Origin: Cyclobacterium qasimii M12-11B
GTDB taxonomy: Bacteria > Bacteroidota > Bacteroidia > Cytophagales > Cyclobacteriaceae
Direction of reading: 5' to 3'
NCBI RefSeq assembly: GCF_000427295.1
Contig: NZ_ATNM01000052.1
Location: 1 to 54,186, forward strand
DNA length: 54,186 nucleotides
The notes under the pieces were generated by a model. The model did no database searches and was not told where the DNA came from. It worked only from the letters and a program-made list of their open reading frames with translations. Positions 47,472-54,186 of this stretch are shown piece after piece. Both the position numbers and the translations under genes were made by a program. How positions within the stretch are numbered: position 1 is the stretch's first letter; the number at the start of each line of letters is the position of its first letter.

Positions 47472-48062
47472 TTATTGTCCTGTAAACTTCGCTGTGCTAA
47501 CAGCATTTTGAAAGTCTACGTTCTCTCTTTTAAGGATAGGCTTGATTGTCAAAACCATTATTTTCAGGTCCAGGAAAAAATTCCTGTTTCTGACATACCA
47601 AACATCATATTTAAATTTTGTTTTCCAATCGATATTGTTTCTACCTTTTACCTGAGCAAGGCCAGTGATTCCAGGCAATACATTGTGCCTGTTTTTCTGT
47701 TCAAGTGAATACAAGGGCAAGTATTCAGGAAGCAAGGGTCTGGGTCCTACAAGACTCATCTCCCCTTTCAACACATTAATTAATTGAGGCAGCTCATCTA
47801 AAGATGTTTTTCTTAGGCTAGCACCCATAGGGGTCAATCGGTGTTCATCTGCCAACAGGGTACCATCGGCCATACGACCATCAGACATGGTTTTGAATTT
47901 AAGCAGGTTAAAAATCACTCCATTTTTGCCTGTTCTAGGTTGAATAAAAAATACCTGGCCTTTATACTTCCAAAAAAGTAATACAGCAATGACCAACATT
48001 ACCGGGATGAAAACGAGAAGCAAAGCGAAGGAAACAACGATATCAAAAAAGCGCTTGCCCAT
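47472..48062 (-). CDS. Initiating sugar-phosphate transferase (PglC/WcaJ C-domain type)
   Basis: The 196-residue monotopic phosphoglycosyltransferase transfers a sugar 1-phosphate from a UDP-sugar to undecaprenyl phosphate. One N-terminal hydrophobic re-entrant segment (FFDIVVSFALLLVFIPVMLVIAVLLF) is followed by FIQPRTGKNGVIFNLLKFKTM, the catalytic acidic pair region LRKTSLDELPQLINVLKGEMSLVGPRPLLPEY, and PGITGLAQVKGRN. Its small size is that of PglC, which uses UDP-di-N-acetylbacillosamine. Flanked by the PglD-like and PglE-like genes, which supports that substrate. Confidence 0.94.
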   Translation of the reverse strand: MGKRFFDIVVSFALLLVFIPVMLVIAVLLFWKYKGQVFFIQPRTGKNGVIFNLLKFKTMSDGRMADGTLLADEHRLTPMGASLRKTSLDELPQLINVLKGEMSLVGPRPLLPEYLPLYSLEQKNRHNVLPGITGLAQVKGRNNIDWKTKFKYDVWYVRNRNFFLDLKIMVLTIKPILKRENVDFQNAVSTAKFTGQ

Positions 48063-48072
48063 GATTTCACAG

Positions 48073-49239
48073 TTAAACTGTTTTCTCTGATTTCAGAACC
48101 ACCTCTTTGTGCAAAATAAAAACCGCGTTGATAATTCTATCAAGTTCTTGCTCGGTCAATGCCGAGCCACTTGGCAAGCATATGCCATTTAAAAATAAAT
48201 CTTCGGCTATGTTGCCTCCCGAGTAAGGGGCGTTTTTATACATAGGTTGCAAATGCATGGGTTTCCATAGAAACCTGGATTCTACTCCATCCTTTAGAAG
48301 GAATTCCCTCAATTCACTAGCTTTAAAACCTGTTGTATCAGGCTCAATTATCATAGTAGTCAACCACCTGTTGGAGAAATAACCTTCCGGTTCTTTCAAA
48401 AACGAAATTCCAGGAAGCAACTCTAAATTCTTTTTATAATAAGCAAAAATATCTCTTCTTTTCTGGATTCTATCCTCCAGCACCCCCAATTGGGCCAGAC
48501 CAATACCCGCAGAAATATTGTTCATTTTGTAGTTAAAGCCCATCTCTATGTGCTCAAAATAAGGGAAATCTAATTTTGCTTGGGTGGAAAGGTAGCGTGA
48601 CTTTTTGTCCCAAAACCTATTGTTGGTCAATAGGGCGCCACCACCTCCTGTGGTAATGATTTTATTTCCATTAAAGGAGTAAATGCCAAGGTCACCAAAA
48701 GTGCCAGTAAACTTATCCCCTATTTTAGAGCCAACAGATTCTGCGGCATCCTCGACCAAAGGTATGTCATACAACTGGGCAACTTTTATGAGTTCAGGCC
48801 AATTCGCTGGCATTCCAAATAGGTTGACAACGACAATGGCTTTGGGCTTTATCCCTTTAGCCAATCGGTCTTTTATGGTTTGTTCCAATTTCTCAGGACA
48901 CATATTCCAAGTACTTTCTTCGCTGTCAACAAAAACAGGCTTAGCCCCTAAATACAAAATCGGATTGGTAGAAGCTATATAGGTGAAAGTTTGGCAAATC
49001 ACTTCGTCTCCTGCGCCCACCCCTAATAGGTGAAGGGACAGATGAATGGAAGATGTTCCTGAATTGAGGGCTACCGTATGGGGGGAATCAAATCGTTCTT
49101 GTATGGCTTTTTCAAACTGCCTGATAAAAACCCCATTTGTAGCAATATTTTCTTGATCTAAAGCACGCTGTACAAACTCAATTTCTTCCCCAGTAAATTG
49201 AGGAGAAGATAAATAAATGTTCCCTTTTTCTTTAGTCAT
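48073..49239 (-). CDS. DegT/DnrJ/EryC1/StrS-family sugar aminotransferase (PglE-like)
   Basis: 388 residues. It is a PLP-dependent transaminase that converts a 4-keto-6-deoxy UDP-sugar to the 4-amino sugar. Visible are FDSPHTVALNSGTSSIHLSLHLLG (PLP phosphate), the DAAESVGSK block, the Schiff-base lysine in FNGNKIITTGGGGALLT, and GFNYKMNNISAGIGLAQL. It fits between the dehydratase and acyltransferase steps of the pathway. Its stop lies 10 bases from the transferase start, so the two are coupled. Confidence 0.95.
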   Translation of the reverse strand: MTKEKGNIYLSSPQFTGEEIEFVQRALDQENIATNGVFIRQFEKAIQERFDSPHTVALNSGTSSIHLSLHLLGVGAGDEVICQTFTYIASTNPILYLGAKPVFVDSEESTWNMCPEKLEQTIKDRLAKGIKPKAIVVVNLFGMPANWPELIKVAQLYDIPLVEDAAESVGSKIGDKFTGTFGDLGIYSFNGNKIITTGGGGALLTNNRFWDKKSRYLSTQAKLDFPYFEHIEMGFNYKMNNISAGIGLAQLGVLEDRIQKRRDIFAYYKKNLELLPGISFLKEPEGYFSNRWLTTMIIEPDTTGFKASELREFLLKDGVESRFLWKPMHLQPMYKNAPYSGGNIAEDLFLNGICLPSGSALTEQELDRIINAVFILHKEVVLKSEKTV

Positions 49240-49443
49240 TTTTAAATGTTTGCTGCAGCCTTCACAATAGAGTAGAAGACAAATCTAAGCGAATCATAAA
49301 CAATACCAAAAGGTTTTTTTCCAACTTAAAGGACTTAAATATCCTATTTTAAACCGTCAAAATTTAATTACACTTTTGATTATTGAACCTACATTTTTCC
49401 TAATTTAAAATAATTTTTCGAAATATTTTATTAATTGGAAAAA

Positions 49444-50400
49444 TTAAGAGGGATCCAAATTTATTTTCGCAGGATGAGCATATCTACGTAAAAAGAAATA
49501 AACTGGGATTAAAATGCCTACAAAAATCAATCCTGCTAGCCATTGAATCTCTTCCATCCCTATGCCGTATAACCAAATAATATTAATCATCAGTTGAAGA
49601 ACCGCATAGGAAATTGAGACCGACAAATGCGAATAACCCTTTTCGTTTACCAGGTACTGGTAAAGGTGTGTTCGGTGAGGCTTAAAAATATTTTCTTTCT
49701 TAGAAAGCCTGATAAAAATGGTCATGCAAGCATCAATCCCATAAAGACTAAAGAAGAACAAATAAAAAGGATTTTGGGTAATGAAAACCAGCTTGATCAT
49801 CAAGTATCCAAGGATCATAGCCATGCTTATACTGCCTACATCACCAGCAAAGGACTTGGCTTTTTTCCGAACATTAAACCAGGCAAAAATCAAGCAAGAT
49901 ATACCAACAAGAACGATCAGTTCTTGGTCCGATGCCAAAGCAGGAAGTTGGTAAAAGGTAAGCAAAGTAACCAGGGCATATAAGACGGTAATGCCATTGA
50001 TCCCATCCATGAAATTGAACAAATTGGTCCAGCCTATCAATAGGAAAAACAATACCGGAATCCAAAGGCCCAGTGATGTACCCTGACTGATGTCATAAAT
50101 CAACAATCCCGTAGCCAATAGATGCACCGAAATTCTTGGCAATTGATGCAGTGGCCGAATGTCATCCACCATACTAACAATACCTACCAGCAAAATACCC
50201 AAGGCCAACGGCCAGGTGGCTACGCCCAGTATCCAGGCCAAAATAACTGCCAACACAAAAACGACTCCTCCCCCACGTATGGTAGGTTTGGTATGTGATG
50301 AGCGTTCATTGGGTTTGTCAATAATGCTGAATTTTTTGGCGATAAAAAAATAAAGCAGCTGGGCAACTAAAAGCAATAGAAAAACAATGAAATAGTACAT
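49444..50400 (-). CDS. WecA/WbpL-type undecaprenyl-phosphate GlcNAc/FucNAc 1-phosphate transferase
   Basis: About 318 residues with roughly ten transmembrane helices. Family motifs are DKPNERSSHTKPTIRGGGVVF near the N-terminus, the DD pair SMVDDIRPL, FNFMDGINGI, FAGDVGSISMA, and HRTHLYQYL near the C-terminus. This polytopic enzyme also initiates a glycan on undecaprenyl phosphate. The frame is open to 50469, but the ATG at 50400 starts at the first helix. Having this and a PglC-type enzyme in one locus suggests two glycans. The gene upstream is a WbpV-like reductase, its usual partner. Confidence 0.93.
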   Translation of the reverse strand: MYYFIVFLLLLVAQLLYFFIAKKFSIIDKPNERSSHTKPTIRGGGVVFVLAVILAWILGVATWPLALGILLVGIVSMVDDIRPLHQLPRISVHLLATGLLIYDISQGTSLGLWIPVLFFLLIGWTNLFNFMDGINGITVLYALVTLLTFYQLPALASDQELIVLVGISCLIFAWFNVRKKAKSFAGDVGSISMAMILGYLMIKLVFITQNPFYLFFFSLYGIDACMTIFIRLSKKENIFKPHRTHLYQYLVNEKGYSHLSVSISYAVLQLMINIIWLYGIGMEEIQWLAGLIFVGILIPVYFFLRRYAHPAKINLDPS

Positions 50401-50471
50401 AAAAATTTGGTTTTGGAAGGGCAAATATAAGGAAACTTTAAAAAAAATCGGCATTAGAAATACTGACAAAT

Positions 50472-50508
50472 AAAAAAGCCACAGATCAGTCCAAACGAAA
50501 TCTGTGGC
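50472..50508 (-). terminator. Intrinsic terminator after the WbpV-like gene
   Basis: A 9-bp stem GCCACAGAT / ATCTGTGGC with a 13-base loop is followed by six T residues on the minus strand, about 25 bases past the stop at 50535. It separates the two glycan sub-operons. Confidence 0.85.
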
Positions 50509-50534
50509 GATAATGAAATCTCAAGGCATTGTAT

Positions 50535-51473
50535 TTATTTGAAGGCCTTAAAAGTCTTTTTTAAGCCATCCTCGGCTGTAACTGGTAAAGCCTCACCGAT
50601 AGTAGTTATTAATTTAGTATTACTAACCCTATAGCTTTCCGTCAACTTTTTAAGCCGTTCAGAAGTAAGGGGTAAATGAAGCTTGTCTCCTACTTTTGCA
50701 GCGGCAGTTATTAATGAGGCTGGTATTGCCCATAACCTTGCTTTCTTACCAAGGGATACGGCCATCAATCGAATCAAATCATTGGTGGCAAAAGTGCCAT
50801 CGTCTGCTACCTGATAAACTCCTGATGGGATATCTTTTGAAAGCAATTTTAATATTACCCAACAAAGGTTGTCCACTGACAAGAAAGAACGTTGGTTGTC
50901 AAATGCCGCTAAGGGAAATGGCAAGCCTTTTTTAGCAAATGCAAAGAGTAAGTTAAGATTACCCTTATTTCCAGGGCCATGAATCATACATGGTCGAAGG
51001 ATATAGACTTGTTTGTCAGAAGGAAGATGCTTTAAAATATAATCTTCTGCCTGAAGCTTGGATTTACCATAAGGCGTAACAGGATCACATGTACTTTCTT
51101 CTGTTAACCAACCCTCTACTTCATCTGCGCAAGCTTTGACAGAGCTAATAAAAACAAAATTTTTAGCGCCTGGATCTGCCAAAAATTTATCGTACAGTTT
51201 TTTCGTCAGGCCATAATTGACATCAAAATAGGCTTGATCATTACTTGTTTTTTGCAAATCATGTGCTTTCCCTGCCAGGTGAACATAATGAGTAGCTGAA
51301 GTGTTGGCCTCTTCAAAAAAACCAACATAAGACAAGCTCTTACCATTCTCCGAATTTTCAGCTCTGGAAAGGGAGAGAATGTCTTCAATTCCGTTAGATT
51401 GTAGAAATCTCAAAAGATTTTGTCCCACAAACCCACTGGCACCGGTAATGAGGAAGGATGAATTTTTATCCAT
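50535..51473 (-). CDS. NAD-dependent sugar-nucleotide epimerase/reductase (WbpV/GalE-like SDR)
   Basis: 312 residues. It is an extended short-chain dehydrogenase with FLITGASGFVGQN (NAD), HYVHLAGKAHDLQ, FISSVKAC and the TPYGKSKLQAE active site. Overall it looks like WbpV or WbpK, which reduce UDP-4-keto-6-deoxy-GlcNAc to UDP-QuiNAc or UDP-FucNAc, and it stands next to the WecA/WbpL-type gene, as in Pseudomonas O-antigen loci. That substrate is inferred. A TTG start eight codons earlier is possible; the ATG at 51473 is chosen. Confidence 0.9.
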   Translation of the reverse strand: MDKNSSFLITGASGFVGQNLLRFLQSNGIEDILSLSRAENSENGKSLSYVGFFEEANTSATHYVHLAGKAHDLQKTSNDQAYFDVNYGLTKKLYDKFLADPGAKNFVFISSVKACADEVEGWLTEESTCDPVTPYGKSKLQAEDYILKHLPSDKQVYILRPCMIHGPGNKGNLNLLFAFAKKGLPFPLAAFDNQRSFLSVDNLCWVILKLLSKDIPSGVYQVADDGTFATNDLIRLMAVSLGKKARLWAIPASLITAAAKVGDKLHLPLTSERLKKLTESYRVSNTKLITTIGEALPVTAEDGLKKTFKAFK

Positions 51474-51581
51474 TTTAATTGTAGCTTTGTTCTCCAACTG
51501 ATATTATTCTAAACTTTTTAAAATTGTAATTAAGGCAACAAAATGCAAAGATTTAGGCCCTTTGATTATTAAAGGTACCCC

Positions 51582-52331
51582 CTACTTAAAAATAAATTCA
51601 AAAGGTTTGAAAAGGTATTTAGAATAGATCATGGCAAGGTTGGTATACACCTGGTTTTCTCTGCATCCTCGTGCAATCTCTTTGTTCAGGGTGATCAGGC
51701 TTTGTAAACCTTGAGTACTAAGCCCCCCCATACGCATCTTGGTAGTAACGATAGGCAAGTATTTCCATCGCAAGCCTCCCTTAAGAAAAAAGCGAATGAG
51801 CAGTTCATAATCGGCAGCAATTTTATAGTCCGTTTTATACGGTCCCAACTTTTCAAAAAACGCTTTCCTTACAAAGAAAGAAGGGTGAGGAGGCATATAT
51901 CCCCAGGCAAATTTAGAGGGTTTCCATTTTTTTGCCGAATACCTCCTGATAATTTTATCCGCATCTTTGTCATCTACAAAAACAATGTCTCCAATTATGG
52001 CATCAGTGGCAGGGGAATTAAAAGCCGCGGCAATTTTAGAAAGAACATTGGCATCAAAAAAGAAATCATCCGAATTTAAAATACCTACCACATCTCCAGT
52101 AGCCATTTTTATACCCTTGTTCATGGCATCGTACATACCCTTATCCGGTTCAGAAACCCATTTACTAATGGTAGATTCATTTTCTTTTATAATAGCCACC
52201 GTGCCATCTTTTGAATTGCCATCTACAATTATGTATTCGACATCAGGATGAACTTGTTTGGCTACAGAAGAAATCGTATCCTGTAAAGTCTTCGCTGAAT
52301 TATAGGTGACGGTAATTAAGCTGATTTTCAA
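51582..52331 (-). CDS. Glycosyltransferase family 2
   Basis: 249 residues of GT-A fold. The N-terminal block ISLITVTYNSAKTLQDTISS, the DGNSKDGT nucleotide site, the DKGMYDAMNKGI segment and the metal-binding LNSDD are clear, resembling WcaA/WcaE-type enzymes. No transmembrane segment, so it acts at the inner face of the membrane. The start appears to be TTG (52331), as no ATG is near and the protein begins exactly at the family N-terminus. It is separated by about 100 bases from the WbpV-like gene and about 80 from the next. Confidence 0.92.
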   Translation of the reverse strand: MKISLITVTYNSAKTLQDTISSVAKQVHPDVEYIIVDGNSKDGTVAIIKENESTISKWVSEPDKGMYDAMNKGIKMATGDVVGILNSDDFFFDANVLSKIAAAFNSPATDAIIGDIVFVDDKDADKIIRRYSAKKWKPSKFAWGYMPPHPSFFVRKAFFEKLGPYKTDYKIAADYELLIRFFLKGGLRWKYLPIVTTKMRMGGLSTQGLQSLITLNKEIARGCRENQVYTNLAMIYSKYLFKPFEFIFK

Positions 52332-52411
52332 TTTAAAATAAATTTAATAGTTAATATTGAGCTTAAATATTTTATAAAAATAGTATCGAAGTTTAACTTT
52401 TAATACTAGTA

Positions 52412-53599
52412 TTAATTAAAAATCTGAAGATAACGTTTTGCTACTTCTGAATCGGTAAAATTTTTAGAAGTTGTAAAGGCTGCATCTGATATCTTTTGGA
52501 GCTCATTAATACTTAAAGAATCAATATAACGGTATATACCTACAAGTTCTTCGACATTACCAGCTTCGCAGAGAAAACCATTAATTCCATGAATGATAAT
52601 ACCATCTATTCCTTCATTTTTTGCGCCTATTACAATACAACCACAAGACATTGCTTCTAAATAAACAAGACCAAAAGCTTCATCTTTACTTATCATGGTA
52701 AAACATTCTGCGATATTAAATTTAGAAATAATTTCCTTTCTGGAAATCCTTCCATGTAAAATCACTGTTTTCTCTAACTCATTAATTTGAATTAAATCTT
52801 GAATTTTTTTAAATTCAGATCCCTGACCAATTATATCAAAAGTGAAATCTTTATTTAAATCTATAAGTGCTTGTAATGTTTGAAGTGGGAATTTTCTTTT
52901 AATTAAACCTCCGACAAAAATATGTTTAGAAATCTTGTTTGAAAAAGACTTTGGATTAGATTCATTATCTATAAATAATGAATCTGGAATACCAGAATAA
53001 CAAATAAATGTATTATTGAGGGAGTCAAATTTAGATTTTGTTTGTTCCAGAATGGAAGCATTTCTAAATCCAATAGAATTAAAACTATTTAATTTCCTTT
53101 CCATTAAAGTAGAAAAATCCTTTAAGGGACTATGAAAAACCAATGAAGACTTACATTTATACTTTTTCTTCAATTCAGGAATAAGATTAAGTTGGGGTTT
53201 ATCCCAATGTCCCAAAATAACATCCGGAATAAAATTATTTTCCTCTAAAAAAAAATTAATTTTAGAAATCTGATTATCTAAGGTACTCTTAGAAAAAACA
53301 CCATGTGGAAAATATTTAATCATAGGTAATGTTATAACTGTCGCACCCTTATAAATATTAATATCCCCGTCAATGGCATCTTTATTATCTATCACTAAAC
53401 CTAAATGCCCTTCAATGAAATCATAAACTTTTTCAGGAAAAAGATAGTAAAGCTTAGGGAATATTGTTTTATTATAAACAACTATTACAGAGTGACCCTG
53501 GTCAACCCATTCACTAATAAAATAATTAACAATTTTCGTGTTATACTCCTTACTTTTTCCGGGTACATAGAAAACAGAAGTAAGAACTAAAATATTCAT
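52412..53599 (-). CDS. Glycosyltransferase family 4 (GT-B)
   Basis: 395 residues. The C-terminal half has HIFVGGLIKRKFPLQTLQAL, FDIIGQGSEFKKI, VILHGRISRKEIISKF and the EAFGLVYLEAMSCGCIVIGAKNEGI donor-binding block of GT4 enzymes. The N-terminal acceptor domain is poorly conserved. It is much more AT-rich than the genes at 32-50 kb, a usual sign of acquired polysaccharide genes. Start is the ATG at 53599. Confidence 0.9.
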   Translation of the reverse strand: MNILVLTSVFYVPGKSKEYNTKIVNYFISEWVDQGHSVIVVYNKTIFPKLYYLFPEKVYDFIEGHLGLVIDNKDAIDGDINIYKGATVITLPMIKYFPHGVFSKSTLDNQISKINFFLEENNFIPDVILGHWDKPQLNLIPELKKKYKCKSSLVFHSPLKDFSTLMERKLNSFNSIGFRNASILEQTKSKFDSLNNTFICYSGIPDSLFIDNESNPKSFSNKISKHIFVGGLIKRKFPLQTLQALIDLNKDFTFDIIGQGSEFKKIQDLIQINELEKTVILHGRISRKEIISKFNIAECFTMISKDEAFGLVYLEAMSCGCIVIGAKNEGIDGIIIHGINGFLCEAGNVEELVGIYRYIDSLSINELQKISDAAFTTSKNFTDSEVAKRYLQIFN

Positions 53600-53632
53600 A
53601 GGGCTGATTAATTAAAAGAAAAAAAATCAAAT

Positions 53633-54157
53633 TTACGAAATTTTCATATCGTCTAAGTGATCAATATTATGTTGAAAATTACTTAAATTATCTTTTAAAT
53701 ATTGATCAGGTTTATTCCACCATTCTGATTTTTGAAGTTGGTTTATTATATCAGAAGAAAATCTATATTTTAAAATTTTAGCAGGAACTCCACCCACAAT
53801 AGAATAAGGAGGGACATCTTTGGTTACTACAGAATGAGCAGCGATAACAGCACCATCACCTATGTTTATACCACTAGTGATACTGACATTCATACCTATC
53901 CAAACATCATTTCCTATATTAATTGGAGATGGTAAATCATCATATAGTTTATCCCCTTTAACCCAATTAGTTCCAGTAGAATTATTTGGACTAAAAAAAA
54001 TAGGTGAAGTAGAAATAAAATGAGTAGGATGAGATGGCAAACCACAGTTAACATTTCTAGAAATGGAACAAAATTTTCCTATGTTAGTTCGTAAAAAATT
54101 AGAACTATGTCCTATATAGGAATAATCCTGAACCTTAGTATCTCTAAGGATAACCAT
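53633..54157 (-). CDS. Hexapeptide-repeat acetyltransferase (CatB/WbbJ type)
   Basis: 174 residues of left-handed beta-helix repeats: DYSYIGHSSNFLRTNIGKFCSISRNVNCG, a loop with SHPTHFISTSPIFFS carrying the catalytic His, then IGNDVWIGMNVSITSGINIGDGAVIAAHSVVTKDVPPYSIVGGVPAKIL, the ending of the xenobiotic/sugar acetyltransferase class. It likely O-acetylates a sugar residue. AT-rich like its neighbour. The start is taken as the ATG at 54157, 29 bases from the window edge; an earlier start off the window cannot be excluded. Confidence 0.88.
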   Translation of the reverse strand: MVILRDTKVQDYSYIGHSSNFLRTNIGKFCSISRNVNCGLPSHPTHFISTSPIFFSPNNSTGTNWVKGDKLYDDLPSPINIGNDVWIGMNVSITSGINIGDGAVIAAHSVVTKDVPPYSIVGGVPAKILKYRFSSDIINQLQKSEWWNKPDQYLKDNLSNFQHNIDHLDDMKIS

Positions 54158-54186
54158 CCTTCAATTCTCGCATTTGAGAATAATAC

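Overview
This window is a stretch of a Bacteroidota chromosome. A member of the Cytophagales, perhaps Cyclobacteriaceae, is the best inference. The grounds are a SusC-type TonB receptor behind a FecI/FecR pair, a short primary sigma factor of 287 residues, TAnnTTTG-type promoter boxes, bacillithiol synthesis (BshB1), START-like, DUF349 and DUF6157 proteins, and AT-rich DNA with little Shine-Dalgarno signal. No RNA marker gene allows a firmer placement.

Layout. 1-4.6 kb: an ECF sigma factor, an anti-sigma FecR and a SusC receptor with an N-terminal STN signalling domain; the receptor runs off the left edge. 5.2-5.5 kb: tRNA-Thr with promoter and terminator. 5.5-17.4 kb: housekeeping genes (DUF349 protein, YqgE, pdxH, bshB1, an M23/LysM peptidase, trxB, rpoD, pnp, rpsO, an LptF/G permease). 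17.6-21.7 kb: a START-like protein, tRNA-Met, and the thrS-infC-rpmI-rplT translation operon, in which infC has no AUG start. 22.3-28.8 kb: a DUF6157 protein, a TrmH methyltransferase, topoisomerase IV parC/parE and a small membrane protein. 28.9-32.7 kb: a secreted two-domain esterase/phosphoesterase fusion, phenylalanine hydroxylase, and a Crp-family regulator with a DoxX-like protein.

32.9-40.5 kb holds a complete tryptophan operon on the minus strand, trpE-G-D-C-F-B-A followed by a DAHP synthase. The genes are mostly overlapping or a few bases apart. Upstream of trpE is a 15-codon leader peptide with three consecutive Trp codons, followed by a strong hairpin and U-run. This is an apparently complete transcription attenuator and is the clearest regulatory discovery here.

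40.6-41.3 kb is a repeat-rich spacer with six 24-bp tandem units and several C5/G5 inverted repeats. 41.3-54.2 kb is a surface-polysaccharide locus: two CapD/PglF-type dehydratases, a NeuD/PglD-type acyltransferase, a PglC-type initiating transferase, a PglE-type aminotransferase, a WecA/WbpL-type second initiating transferase, a WbpV-like reductase, two glycosyltransferases and a hexapeptide acetyltransferase. Together these could make a bacillosamine-like amino sugar and a QuiNAc/FucNAc-like sugar and load them on undecaprenyl phosphate. Three of the first genes carry four separate frame breaks, all at A/T homopolymers. They are either local sequencing errors or contingency (phase-variation) sites. 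The last two genes are visibly more AT-rich, which fits a laterally acquired end of the locus.
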